A stretch of DNA of 64,000 bases, taken from the NCBI RefSeq assembly GCF_036417845.1, contig NC_090020.1:48530425-48594424 (forward strand). Reading direction: 5' to 3'. The translations under genes were made by a program, and so were the position numbers. This document shows positions 13,539 to 28,500 of the stretch, piece by piece. Origin of the DNA: Apteryx mantelli (lineage: Eukaryota; Chordata; Aves; Apterygiformes; Apterygidae). The notes below the pieces were generated by a model. The model did no database searches, was not told the DNA's origin, and saw nothing but the letters and a program-made list of their open reading frames with translations. Position 1 is the stretch's first letter. Each line of letters opens with the position of its first letter.

Positions 13539-16500
13539 CTGCAAAGGTAAAGAAAAGAAAGAAATTATTATGTTTTATACATAAGAACATCCATGCTGAA
13601 AAGATAAAAAGCAAAGCAAATGCAACAGAAGTTACCTAGCACAGAAACACACACAGTGCTACAATAAGTAGCAGATTTTAAAGTAAACAGACCTTAAAAT
13701 TACATGTTTAGCCATCCACTACTATTAAAAACTCATTATACTAACACTAAAACAGCAAAACAACCCCAAAACCACACACATCAGTAGGATAAATACTGAA
13801 TTTTACAAAGTCAGACTAACAGCAGAAGGAACACATTTTAATAGATAAAACAGATGAAAGCAGATTTGAAAACCCTAGAAAGCAAGAAATTAACTAAGAA
13901 CAGAAAAGCCAAAGCTGGTAGGGGTAGGAAAAAAAATCTTCTTGGAGTTGCAATACAAAAAAAAAAATCGTTTTAAGTGTAAGCTGCTGGACAGCATTTT
14001 AGAAAGATCTATATATCTAAAAAACCCAATGGCAACAAAAACACTTTAGCAAGATTATATAGGAACTGGACATTAAATTTACATTTTCTTATTCCTAAAA
14101 TGCTGAACTAAAGCTGGTAATCTGATGGGCCAAAGGGTTTAAATTACATTATCTTAAAAGCAAATCTTCCTACATTTGTCATTTAGAAACAGGCACAGCT
14201 TTTAGATTCATGCATTTATACATGGGCTTGCAGGGGAAATCTCAGCAAAAGCTCAATCACTGGAGCTAACAAAGCTGTCACATATAGCATCCTCACTGAA
14301 ACAGCAAGGATTCCAGTACTCCAACAATTTCTTCTAAGCAGAAAATAAAAAATAACCCCAGATAGCCCATTAAAAAGTAAAGATGCAGACTTAAGGGAAC
14401 CACCAAATCTACAGAGAACACAAAGAGAAGGGAAACAGGCAAGAAGGACCAGATAAGACATGTCCTGAAGAGCAAAACAGCTTTCTTTGACAAGGAGGTA
14501 GCTGTTTAGAAATATAACAGGGACTAAGATTTCAACCTTCCCTATAGAATATTTTCAAAACTTAGAAACTTTTCCTTGGGAAAGGTCATTAGAAAGTTTT
14601 GCAAATGTAAGCAAAAGTATTTTCATTAAAAAAAAAAAAAAGATAGTAAAGATCAGTGTTTGCCTTCAAAGTCCATGACCAAAGAGAGAAGAAAGTTAAC
14701 AAGTTCTTTCAGAGCAGCCATAACAAGCTAGTTTAGAACCGGAGGGCTGTCTCTAATGAGACCAGAAATGCAATCCGACCTTGTTCTTGATGCCCTCAAA
14801 ACAGCACGAATGTCCAAAAGCAGACAGTGTGACTGGCTGACAGTTCAAACTGCACATATTAGACAGTCATAATGTTATCAGCTGCTTTAACCAAAGTCTG
14901 GTCACACAGCTCTGTGGTATAAATGGTAAGCTCTGACTGGCTTGATGATTTAATTTTTTTTTTTTGAACATGCAAACAAAAATTAATAGATTTACTCTAC
15001 ATGAGAGAGAGGATACTGCCTGGACACTGGCATTGAGATTCAGAGCTGAGGGAATTATCTTCCTCTCATCAGGTCACATTTCCAACAAAATGGTATTGAC
15101 CCATGTATCACAGAAAGGAGAATGTGGAACTTCCTAATACTTGCTACAGCATACTTCCTAGAAGATATACTTACATATTTTCAAATATTAGTATCTTTAA
15201 GAATTTTTTTTTTTATCTAGTAGCTTCTCTGTTTAAATAAGCATTGTTTGGTATTATAACTTTCACTGTTGGAGACACGTTACCCTATCTTCTTGGTACT
15301 AGTACTAAGCTAAAAAAAATTTCAAAATGTACTAGTAAAGCAAATGCACAATAATTTTTATCTGAACACACAGTTTCAGAATCAAAACCACCTTTGGATG
15401 AAACCAATATACAAAGCCTGGGATATTAAAAACAAACTAGGGGGCATCCACAAACAGCATAACTCAAAGGAAAAGAAAAATCAAACAGGGTCACGTTATT
15501 AGTTTCAAGTCAAAAAAAGGTCAAAAATTAACTTTAGGTTTTAAGTTCTTTTTCAAGTAATGTTGCAACTTCCAGGACCATATGCCAATGAGCAGCAAAA
15601 TTCCAAAGTATTCAAAAGAAAAAAAAAAGAAAGAAAAAGAAGAAAGCTTTTAGCTCTAATCTCACACACACACACACACACTCTGCTCATGTGTATGACA
15701 TTTAATCAGTAAAGGAAATATATCTTGTGTGTGCAGTAAGCTAATGTTATCATCAAAGCATAAAAAAAAAAAAAATTATTTTGACCTCACTGGTCTTTTT
15801 CTTCTTTTTTAATTTCTGCATCTACAAGCTCTGTGAGGAATCCTGCCTTTCAACAGTCAAGTTCCAGATGCATAGCAGCAACTATCTGAATTACCCGGGT
15901 CATTTTTCTTCCTTTCCCCGTCTTGTAAGCAGATCTTCAGTTATGAAATGTTATTTTTTTTTTGGTTCATTACTACTATTCACATTAGCAATTCTGCCAT
16001 TTAAATAAATACATTTCCTCTGTTCATCTCAGTAAGACATAGCTGGAAATACTGACATACTTGAAAGCAAAACAAGACAAAAAACCCCCATGAATTTTCA
16101 GACCATAACATTTCTTTCACACACTTCAGAGCATAAGAGAAAGCAACTATTAGTACAGTTTTACTGCTAGAAGTACATGGGCAATGCTATGAGTTCTAGA
16201 TGACTACTAAAATGATCCCACCTACATAGATAAGGAATGCTATGAAATAGCTGCCCTGAGAAATTATGTAACATGTAAGAAAAAATTACTGCTAGAAGTA
16301 ATTAAATGAAGTTAGCTATTCTACCTCTGACAGAAGTTACTTACGTATGGTTGGTTTCTCTATTGCTAGCCTTTCAGGCAAAGCTTCAAGTGGTGTTGGT
16401 TGAATTTTTGCAGGGGTGTATGTATTAAAAGAAATTTTTCTTCCTGACAGTGGACTCATATAAGTTGGAGAAGCTGAAAGGGGGGGAAAAAGATATACAT

Positions 16501-19500
16501 CACAAATAGTAAAGATATGCTCATATTAGCAAAATGCTAAAAAATAGTAGTTTGGCTAGTACTACAGAAGCCTTAGCCATAAACCCTGCAAGTCAGTCAC
16601 AGATTTTCGACTCTTGTGTCACAACTTCAAAGTGTGAAAGACAAAAATCTCCTTTTTACCCCGGAAAGTGACATGACAACATCCCTGGCAGCGTGAAGCT
16701 AAGCCAAGTTTCAATAACAGTTGCTTTGCCAGAAGACAACTGGCAACACAATTAATGCTGCTTCTCATGGGTTATGAAAATGCCCCTGGAACTGACATGT
16801 AGTCCAAAAGGTCTAAGAAACAGGTATACAACAGATTGCTCTCTAGACAGCTCCCAGAGGTGGTGAGAAAGCAGAAGGATCTATATACAGATGGCCTCTA
16901 CATAAGCAGAATTGTGAAATTCTGCTTACCAATCCACCCCAATAGGAAGACTTTCTTTTTCAAAGTATTTTTTTTCCTCTTGTGAACTGTAAATTCTTAA
17001 CTGCTGTTAAAGAAACACCATCTTTCCAAATCCTAAGCAGCATAACAAAACATTTTAAACACCTAAGAACTTTAAAATAACATATGAGCTTGCCTTATTT
17101 GTTTTTCAGTAACACCAGTTTTCTTAGATTATCTTCCTTCCCAGATGTAGGAGGCCTACACTATCGAATTAGCTGCTGATTCAAAACTAAAGCATATAAA
17201 CTTAAAACACAGGAAAGGAGCAAAACCCCTAGCATTGATATTACTTTTGTATCAGTACTAGCATGCACAAGTTTTCTCATCAAAAGCATGATTCTTTAAA
17301 CATTCCCTCAAGAAGACTCTGCTTTTCACTCATCTGACACACAAATTATAACCATCCTAATAAATGGTAAATCTGAACTAACTGAAAACAGTTTCTAAAG
17401 AAACAACAGGAGAATCACAATGGGAAAACATCTTCCCACACACTTGCACATGTACAGAACTCAGTTTGCATCTCATTTCAAGATCACGTAAACATGAAAC
17501 ATGCAGCATAGCTTATTAAAAAAAAAAGTAATTGCAAGGCACTCTACACGTGAAACACCAAGTAATATTGAAAGACACAGGAAATAACAGCATTATAAGA
17601 TATAAAAAGCAACACTACTCTGCTGAGGTTACTGCCAGTACAGCGGTACAGTGTACAGCCAGAAGTGCATGCTCAGTGTTAGTAAAAAGCATTCCCTACA
17701 ATCCAACTAGAATTAATGTGGACAGTACTGAGAAGTTCTTAATGTGAGGAAATAAACCTACTAATACTTCATAAAATTTTTGGTTTACTACACCAATCAA
17801 TAGGGGCATTACCTCAATGGATTAGGATAATGTTCATATAGCAAGAGGATACTCCAAAAATTAAAATTACAGTTAGTCTATATTGTTTTTTCCCCCTTTT
17901 CTCTTTTTAAATAACAATATTCTTAGTTTATTCATTTGCTACAAAGTACTAGAAAGATTAACTAGACAATATTTAACAATTTAAGAAGAGCATAATTACA
18001 ACTAAAAGCAGTACATGTCTCCTGTAGATTTTCACTTGATGGAGCAGCAACAGAGGCAAGAAATTCATCCACCTGCTTTAAAGACAGGGAATTGTGTAGA
18101 GTTTCCAAAGGGCAAATAGAAGGCACCATGGAATATAGTTCAAAACCTGCAAAAAAATAAAAACAAAAAAGATTTCCAAACATAAGACAGGATTTAAGCA
18201 ATTGCATGGGCAAGCACTAATGCATAAAATAAAATACTTATTTTAAAATCAATACATGCAGACATAATACTCTTGAAATCATGTCATTAATAGAACATGG
18301 AGTAGAAAAAAGGTGGGCCAATTTCCAGAATATACTAAACTCAAAGTACCATACCACGGGATACAAGTCCCATGTACACGTGAATTGGTCTACAAACAGT
18401 AAACTTTACTCTCAAATCAGGTCATGAAGAATAACTTTCCTTTAAGATTAAATCACTTAAAAAGTCAAGAAATGGTAGTATTTCTCCTACTCATTCTCAT
18501 GCGAGGCAGAACACTGAATAGATAACTCATTCATGCAAGTGAAGTAGGACAGCTATGTTGTCAACAGCTAGCTGAGACAGAAGAGCTAAAAATGCTAGAA
18601 TGCTTAACAGGAGAAGTTTGCAGAAGTCACCTTCTGTCACCTCGAGTGTTCTGTGAAAACAACTGTTGCCTTAAGTATCCACGGAAAACACTATTAGCAC
18701 TTGTGTACTTTGAGGCTACATGTTTTAACTTTGTAAGACAGATTTACACCTACCTTTATGCCTTTAAAAATCAGTACTTAAAACACTAAACGTTTTATAT
18801 ATTAGAGCAGGTAAGTATACCAAACCAAAATCTAAAAATTTACTGGACTCTACTTTTCTACATTAGTATTAATCATAAACCAACCATGCATATTTGTATT
18901 ACTAACATTTCAAAAAGCACTTAAACACATCTTGTCATAAAACTGCACTTCTGTAAACTGATGCAAGTTTGATAACTCAATGAACAGCTCTCTTCATCCA
19001 ATTGCATTACAAAAGAGGAAAATGTGTCCATTAACGTTTTCATGTACAGCTGTAACATTACAAGTTTGCAATTCAATACTGTAAATTTATAGTTGCTACA
19101 TTTCTTTTAACATATTTAAATGAAGAAAAAATAGTGAATGAAATAATGTTTAGAATTTCAGTTCAAGGTACATTTTTTACAGATAGCAATAACTGAACTG
19201 TTCCCTCCCCCAAAATAATAAGCATCAATATTCCTCTGATATCCAGTGTTCTCCATTTGCTCCTCATTTAGTGATTTACATAGAAAAAATAACTTCATGA
19301 AATTTCAACTCAAGAATGTCTACATTTGTATTTGGATCCACCATGGCCATACTCAAATTTGAGAGAGAATCACTCCAGATATACAATCAACTGAAGTGTG
19401 CTTATGTCAGCTTCACTTATACTACAAATATAACATTGCATTTCAGGGAAACTCAGTTTTCATGTGCAAAAAACACCAACACATTCTTCATTTGTATTTT

Positions 19501-22500
19501 TTCTTAAAAAGACAGCAGCTAAGCTTCAGTGTAAGCACTAAAAAATGTTTGGCATACATGTTAATATCCTATATAACTATGCATGCATGCAAAGCGCAAA
19601 CCCTTTCTTTGCATTACAGTAAAATACACAAGATTTATCTCTTTACCCTGACAGAAGTGTCGCCATCAGTTGAATAAGAATTTATTTTTTTAATCTTACC
19701 CTTGCAAAGAATGCAGTGGGACAATGTCAGGTTAATTTTTTAAATACCTATTAATGTTTCAGTGCAATGTTATAGAAAACCAGAAAGGAAATTCAAAACA
19801 GACCCACCCCCTTAAAAAAAAAAAAAAAAAAAAAACCTTTTAGGAATACCCCCTCTCCAGGCTTGTGTTCAGTTTTGGGAATTCTGCTATCAGGTAGCCA
19901 TACCCCAGCACAATGTTATAAAACTTCTGCATCTAAGCGATATGACTAACACAGATACCCTGAAAATCTACCTAATGCGTTTTATTTGAATACTTTATGA
20001 CAAATTATGGTAAGTATTTAATGAATTTGAGAAATATATTAGAATATTTAACGGCGAAGAAGCCTGACAGTATCCCTTTAAAACAGCAATTTCCTGCAAA
20101 CTACCAGCCCTCGAGTTTTGGCTATATTTACTCCCAATGGCACAGTCCCCTTCAAAATGCAAGACAATGAAAGGGTTAGCGCAGCACTTCAGAGAGCCCC
20201 CCTGCTGCCTTAGGTTTAAAAGCTATGGAGATGTACCACGGGAGCCTAGCAGCTCCGCAGAGGAACCGGACCAGCACCTAAAGAGGTGCGGCTGTTCTGC
20301 ACAGGCCCAGAAAATAACGTAAAGCACTGTCAGAAGACACTTGTTTCTCCATGTTCCTTGAACTAAAGATGAGGGGAGGGGGAAGTCTGTGAAATGAGTT
20401 AGAAGGTGCGATAACAACATAAAAGTAAGAGAGTGAAAGGGACAGAGAGAATCAAAATGACAGTCCAGAGGACAGACAAAATGACACCTATATGTTTGTA
20501 TGTTAGTAGGGAACTCTTAGAAACCTGTAATGTGTGTAGGTTTCATAGGAGCTCATACAGCATGCATTATCTTGTGAAAGATGCGTGGTAAAACATCTGT
20601 ATTACATGAATCAGAACAATCAATGCATTCGTTAAAAGCAACTTAGATGGATCTATTTTTAAAGAATGCAGTCACAAAAGACAGTGCTAAATGGAACAGA
20701 AAGTAATCCAACTATTAAACATCTACATTCAAGTGCAGTTCTTACTTTCTGACTTGGTAATGTTTTGGCAATATTATCTGATTAGATTCTAAAGATAAAA
20801 AATAGGTTCCTACATTTCGTATATGAAATAGAACACTAGCTTTGGCCTTTTTAGATCAAACGCAAGCTTACTGGTATTCTTTCAGCCTTATTATACCAGT
20901 TTTCCTTCAAGAAACACTGCAGTGCAACTCACTATGGATTCCAAATGAATATACTACAGTACTAGTTTGCTTCATGGCAAAACAAGGCAAGCACTCACTT
21001 TTCTTAAATCTTGTTCCTAAACAAGTGCATTTCAAATCTAACACGGCAATGCTGATTGCCACTGCAGTTTCAATGATATCATCATCACTGTACTGGGCCA
21101 GCAGGTGTGCACTTTAAAACTGGAATTAAGAAATTAAGATCTGGTGAATACTGAAGACCGAGGCTGGTTTCCATGAACAGGATATATTTGGGGCCTATTT
21201 AATCACGTAGAAAGTTAGGCACGAAATATTTTGCTGAGGAAGAGAAAGATATACCTCTGTCCTGTGCGTTAAACCAGGCTTTTTTTTTCTTTTTTTTTTT
21301 TTTTGAGTGGTAGACTGAAGACAAGTTAACTCCCACCCTTGAAGTTCAAGAGGTCAATGTAAGCGAGAGGCAACCCTCTCACTGTGATTTTTTAGTGCAA
21401 TATTTAAGTAATTTGCACACCTGATGAACAGAGGAGAAGTATGATCAGGTAAATTTGTTGTTCATTGATGGATACTGTAATTTAGCAGGAATGGAACCAA
21501 AGCTTCTGCTTTACGTTTTTTTTTTTTTTAATTTAGCGTCACTTCAAGACGACAGTCATAAAATCCATTTGTCAACTCCATTATTTACTTTGGAATGAGG
21601 AGGGAAATAGCTCATCAGAAGGAAGACAAAGAAGAAGCAGCAGCAGCTATCAAGAAATGTATGCCCAATAAAGATCAGATATTATTCTGTTTCTATCTTG
21701 TACCATACAGTCTGATCACGAGAAATTGGGGAGAATAATTTATTAGAGATCATGATTAACAGTAGCATTTCGATTTTTCAAAGATTTTTCTGATGAATGA
21801 ATTTTGACGTCATATTTATACTAATGAATGGTAAAGAAGAGATTTAGAATATCTAATGATTACAGGTATATTTGGAGCTGTGCTTGAAGTTAGGAACGAC
21901 AGATGGTTGGATGATACTGTACACCCCATATTTGAAATAAAAATAAAAGGGATGAAGCAAGGAACCTTTTGTTTTTGTTTTTTTTTAAAATAAAAGCAAA
22001 ACGTACCATTGGTTGGGTGTCGAGCAAATGAGATAGAAAACCTTTTAACAGCAGAACCGCGTGTGGTGTCTGAGAAAGAGAAAAACAGGTACCTGAAATT
22101 CGTAACAGCTACCAAAAGAGGGACATTTTAAAAAAGGAGAGGAAGAGGAAAGAAAGGAAAAAAAAAAAGATGAGAAGGTGTTAGAACTGAGTGGCATGCA
22201 GATGGGACCAGGGAAGAGGGCTAAAATCTAAACAGAGGTTAAAAGAAGAAAATTTGGGCTGTTGGTAACTACAAGATGTGTAATGAAGTGTATGAAAACA
22301 AGCAGAATGAGCTGGTGATTCTGGCATATGAGGTTATATCAGGTTAGAGTTGAACATTGAGTAGTGAATTTTGGGGGAAAACAGCATGAATACTGTTTCA
22401 CCTCAATGTTATAAAGGTATGCTATCACATATTTACATTCTGAAATCTATTGAAAGAGTTTCTGCTCTAGCCCGGATTATACAGAACCAAAAACCTCCTG

Positions 22501-25500
22501 TTCTTCTGTAAGTCAAACCCCATCAGAAAAGAGTCAGGAATCCTAAAATTTTCACCATCAGTATTTTTAAGTTATTAGTTTATCATTTCTCTCACTCCTT
22601 GTATATGCTCTAAGCAATTTATTTCAAGATCAATAAGAAATGATAAAACCAGAAGTTTAAAATGAGAAAAAGAATTTCAAACTAAAGTTTTAGTATATTG
22701 AAAAAATGCACTTGCTGAAATCTCTTGGCATGTATTACAAGTCTGTGAGCTAGTGTTCAATTCAAGACAGTAACAAGAATTAACTATGGTATTAAGTAAA
22801 ACACAAGCAAGCTATGGGCAATAAAGAAGCAACAGAAACTCATACAATTAATACTAAGGCAAAGGATTCTAGGATTCCATTAAAATCAGTAACCTAGGAT
22901 TTATCTTTAGAAGTTTAATGTGGCACATGGGTTTGTGCGTGCATGTGCGAGAGTGTGCACATACCATCTATGAAGCCAGAAGAAGTCAGCTTTTTACGAT
23001 GAGTACGAGCATAATCCTGTAGGTTAGGTGCACTTGAAGAACCCCCGAGCACTGAGGTGCTAAACAGGCCCGCACAGTGAGACCCTGATGGGAGTTAGAG
23101 AAAATACATACAACAACCAGGTGTTCGTCCATTCACATTGGGGATGCATGCAGCATGCAAGCACAGGGCTCTTACCACACAAAAGGCAGCTTTTGGCAGT
23201 GCCTTGGACAGGTTCACAATATGCTTGTAATGTCAAAGTGGTACTTGGAGGCTGAAACTAGCATAATTTATTGTGCTTCTACTCATGACACAGCACCCTC
23301 TGCTACATGTGCAGAGAGGAACTGTCTTTAACAAAGTAACTTCATATCCTGTTTTCAAGTTTGGTAAAGAAAAGTTACCAGTTAGCGTCAATGTAAACAT
23401 AACCAAAACAACATAACAAAAACAAGATGAGGATGTAAAAGTTGTGGGTTTTAAAACTTGCAGTCCTGAAACAAACAGAAACTGGAAAATACTGCTCATT
23501 GCTTTCATCCAAATCAATCTTTGAGATGACAGGCTGCAATGAAGTACTCATGCATTTCCACAGATTAATATGGAAGCATTTCCCTTTTAACCTCCATGAA
23601 ATGTTAACTGAATCAGGAATACTCTACAAGTATTTCAGCTACCTTCATTGCCAGAGGTAGAAACTGAAAACACCTAAAAGTTTCACCAAGTTTAGCTCAA
23701 CCTCCTTCCTAGAGAAAAGACTTCTGCACGTTTCCATGCAATTGAGACTACTTGTGTTACCTCTCATACAGTCCTGCTGCGAGGAGTTTTAACACATCAC
23801 TGAAAGCCATACACAGAAATGTATTTTTTATAATCTGCCATATATGAAATTTACATATGCCAGTGAACAAAATGGAAAAAAATGCTGTATTTTTTTTCCT
23901 TTAATCTTCACTACTACTTGAAAGGAAAAATGGTTCACTAGAAACTTATCTTTTGTATTTTAGATAAGTAGCACCAGATTTTTAAAGACCAACTATTTGG
24001 AGATATTTCCTTTCATTACTTTTGATGACCCAATGAGAGGAAACATTACTAGCACATGTGACCAATCACAGCCAAAATAATTTGGTGCCTGGTCTGTGGC
24101 AAAAGCACCAAAAGTAATATCTTCACCTACACACACAAATACATCAACTTCCACAAGCCATATTGTGTCACATGGACAAAAGAAAAGTTGTTTAACTTTA
24201 GCAAGCACACATTAAAAAAATGACTTCAGTAAACAAGAGCACCTGATGTATGCATTTTACTAAGGAAAAAAATATAGTAGGGAAAAGTATCACAGAAAGA
24301 TTAGACAAAAATACAGATCTTTACAAGGAAAGGAAAAGCTACTTCTAGCCATATATATATATATATACACATATATATACACACATATATAGAGAGTTTA
24401 TGCATTTTCTACACTGCATTTTTCCCATGAAAAGACATTTTACATTTACAGAAAAAAGATGCAATATTAATTTACAGTAGTGCAAAATTTCATATTTTTG
24501 CATATTGGTCAAATGAATGCCTGTTTCAAAGAAACAACAGAAAACATCACTTGTATTAAAAGAATTTGAAACAACTTATTGAATTATAGCAAAATTAATT
24601 CTAACACTGAAAGAAAGAAATTGATTTTAGGAAAGGGACTGTGCAAAAGCCCTGATACACCCAAGAAACTTGAAGTTTGTTTGTTTTTTTTCCCCTGCAT
24701 TGGTACCACACCTTCAATTCCATCAACTGCCCACAGTAGGAAACATTATCTTCAAGAAAAGTATTTTAATGGTTTCCATAGTAGGCCTTTTCAATCCAAA
24801 AGATTCTGCAAAAACCAACAGCTCAGTCATAAACTACATAAAGAGTGATATTATGCTAAAAATAATCCTGTGTACCTGTTTTGGGCAGTAAAGAGTCAGT
24901 AATGTTAATAGTCTCAAACAATTTGCTCTTTTCAATTATAATTTATGTAAGAACTTTTGCTGCAAAAAAATTGTCCAGTTCAAAAGGCTGTACTGTTTCA
25001 GACAATCAGCAGATATTATTGATTACAAATACTACCTGGTCCTGTCCACGTAAAAGCTTTTTTTTTTAAAAAAAAAAAAAAAAGTACAACTGTGCAGAAC
25101 AACGGGCAGAGGAAAAGCTAACATGAAACAAAATGCCAATTATATGCACATACCTAGACCGCTCTGCTTTTGTTCCAGAATAGTTCTTGGTGTTCGTAAG
25201 TTACTATTGCTTTCTGATAGGACCTGGATATAAAAAACAGAAAAATAAGGAAAAGTAGAACAGCAGCATGAAACGTCTATTTAATTTGATACAGCAGCCT
25301 GTTTCAGACAGACAAGTGTTAATAAGCTGTATGACAAGTGTTAGTAAAAATATATAAAGGAAATATGAAAGATCATGCAATATCCCCTTCTGAAGGGAGT
25401 CCATTTCACATATGAGTTCCTTACAATGAAGTGGTGCAAAGCAAGCATTCAGAATGAAAAAGGACACAGACCAAGACATATATGAGAACAGACATTTGAG

Positions 25501-28500
25501 ACAGATTTTATTTTATTTTACCAAATGCACTCTCCTAAACTGCGCCTGTATTGAAAAAAGGAGGGGAGGGAAGGAAAGACAGACAAACTATTGAGGACAC
25601 CATACAATCACTGATCCATGCACGGGCTCAATCAGTGTAATCTTCAGATGCTCACAGCCTTTACTCATATATACTTTTCCTATATAAATAGTTTTCAGAT
25701 TTTCCACTATAAAAAGAAATTACAAAAATTTTTATAAAGAAAAAGGGTACAGTTAACAGAACACCATCCATTGCCACATACATAAACAATATCTTGAAAT
25801 ATTAAACAGTCTTTAGATCTTCATTGATGCTTCAGAAATGTGTCTTTTTTCCTGCTTCTTCCCCAGCATTTAGAAAAATCTTCAAAATATTGTACAATTC
25901 AATGGATGATGTACTGTGTTGGGAGTTTCAGATACCTCCAGATATAGAAGGCAAGAATTATTAGTGCTAGAGTTTGTTCCCTGCAGTAGTTAATACCAGG
26001 CCACTGAAAATATGATATATGCAAAACAAGTTTTGATAGCAATATGAAGTTCCAAATAAATTACTTTAAATGGTATTGTTTGCCATTATTAAAAAAAAAT
26101 AAAAGTTTTTCAATTTACCTACCACCAAATTAAGCAATGCCATTTTCAAAGTCTTAAAGGACAACTAAGCCAAAGCAGAAATCTGTTTCATTAGGCAGTA
26201 GACTATGTCTTTTCTACTGTGTTAACATTTGCATTTCCTATAGAGGAACCAATTCTTCAGGGAGATGCACAACACATTCAGTGGAAAAAAACACACTTAC
26301 TCTTTTTTTCCCCCCCAAACATGCTCGGGAAGTAATTTTAAGAAGTGGAAGAATTTGCTTTGAATGTAATCCATAACAAGGGATTAGATGTCCTTAAAGA
26401 CAGTTGGTTGTTGCTCGGAATGCATAAGAATGTTGAATGAAGTAAAGTTTAAGAACCTGTTGCCATGAGCCAAAAATACTGGATGTGAAAGCCAATGATT
26501 TAGGGGAGACAGGGGAAGAAGTGATTTGTTCCCCTGATCTGCGTCTTCGACGCCCAGTACCCACACCACTGGTGTAATGCAGCCAGGTACCAATACACTC
26601 TGGGCTAGACACACTCAGGGGGCTCTCTTCCTGGAAGTGAGAAAGGGGGCAAAAAACAGCAAAGCATGCAAAGTTAGATTCAACAGAGCCAAATGAACAG
26701 AAAAGAAAAAAACCCAGCCTGCTTGCACCCTTTTATATACTGCTTTTAAAACTATTAAACAGTGACTAGGGAAGAGTAACATTACAAAATTATCAGTTCT
26801 GCTCATAATCAACTATATCTTTAAATACAACAGTTTCGTCAAATTCTGGTACACCAATTATTAAATAATGGTACAAGACAAAAATAACTGGGGTCAATAA
26901 TTGGTTCAAAACTTTAAAAATTCCCCTACGTGTTGGAAACAACATCTATTATTCTTGACGTACTGTTTAATAGTTTCCCCCTCTAAGTACATTAACTTTC
27001 CTATTTACTACTTAATAGTTTCCATTTCTAGTCTGTAACCTTATCTAAAATTTTCTATTGATTTTTAAAATTGCTTTGGAGATTTTACAGCTGACTGTCT
27101 GGTAATGGCACCATGGGTTTTCCAACTTATATATATATTTTTAATTTTCTGTTGCTGGACAGCTATAAGACTTCAAGGGACAGTGTCAGGCTAAGATTCC
27201 CCCATGCCCTACATCACTATGTATTATTTTAATGATTAGTAATGAACATTTTTAGTAATACAGAATTTGATTTTCAATGTTGATGAGCCTTACTTACTCA
27301 TTTTACTGTTAGAACTGTTTTTTTGTTTTCATGACTCAATGCAGAATTGCAATGCTTCTTCTGTAAATATTGCTGGACTATAACCCAGATTAAAAGTTGC
27401 ATCTTATATTACCTGACAGTGTCCCTTTAATTATGGACATAAGTGAAAAGAGAATTGCCTATGGAGAAGGAAAAAAAAAAAAATCAAGGCAGTTGCAGTT
27501 TAAGTTGCAATAAAATGACATTTTTAAAAACACCTGAAAATACCATTTGGTATAAATATTCCAAATACTGGTTTTGCAGATTTCAGTTTGCCAGATGAGA
27601 TTTCCAATTTTACTTTTTCAAAAAAAAATTTCACAGTGAATGATTTAAGTAGGCTACTTCCTTCCCAGAAATAAACGCTGAATGCTGCAACACATTCTAT
27701 CTGAACATGCATTACCAGCACAGTTAAAATTTAGCAATTTATGTCATTAATATCTTTTGAAAGTAACTTTTAAATAATTTACAAGAATGAAAATGGTTAA
27801 AGTTGAAAATACTACTAAGTTGTGTGCGTGTGAACTCATAACGAGGAGGGGAGCTTGCATGATCACAGTGAAAGCAGCTTTTAAAAATCCAAAGTACTGA
27901 TGTTGTGAGCATTTGTTTATGACAAAACTTGTAAATAGAAAATGTAAGACATTCACATTTATTACCTCTGTTAATTTAAGAAAGTCATGTGAAGTTATAA
28001 AGATATACTTGTAGAAGAAAACCATGCATCTTTTTCTCTCCACACTACTAATAACCAAGTTACTCGTAAATCTTACTTCTGTAATACTCGCATTGTGTAC
28101 AAACATTCCCAACACAAACACAAAAGGAAAAGCATTTGGTGCAGATCTTAAGTTCTGATGGTTTTAAGCAACTGAAAACGAGGTAATATGAAGCTGTTAG
28201 TCTACTTCTAGCATTAAAGTCACAGAAGGGCCACTATGCACCAACTGAAGCTTTGCCATTCAACCACACAAGTGGTACCACGACACTGCTGTGCATCCTC
28301 CACTGCTGTGACATTAAAGCCGTATCTGTGAAGTACACCTAGATGTCATGACCTTCAAAACTGGAGACTAGACTGTTTGGGTTATCTAAAGACTTCAAGA
28401 AATGCAAAACCCGCCCACTTCAAAAAATACTGCCAGTTTGTTCTCTTACCTTCAAATGCTGGACCACTGGAGCCACTTTCACTCCATGTGAAAGCAAAGA

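Larger units (their letters stand above)
13539..22006 (-). other. PPIP5K2 introns 28-30 (tail introns)
   Basis: Three long introns: 18147-22006, 16474-18035 and 13539-16344. They hold a CA microsatellite (15663-15680), a 22-bp poly-A (19814-19835) and a GC-richer patch at about 20100-20330. Mammals have alternatively spliced tail sequence here, but I could not identify a matching cassette exon. Confidence 0.6.

Noticed and set aside
25213..25223. Acceptor at the internal ATCAG, shortening exon 26
   Set aside because: It would remove ten bases and break the frame. The upstream ATCCAG has the pyrimidine tract and fits the phase.
27747..28121. 124-codon minus-strand open frame in intron 24
   Set aside because: Hydrophobic AT-rich translation without splice sites or family similarity; its length is within chance expectation.
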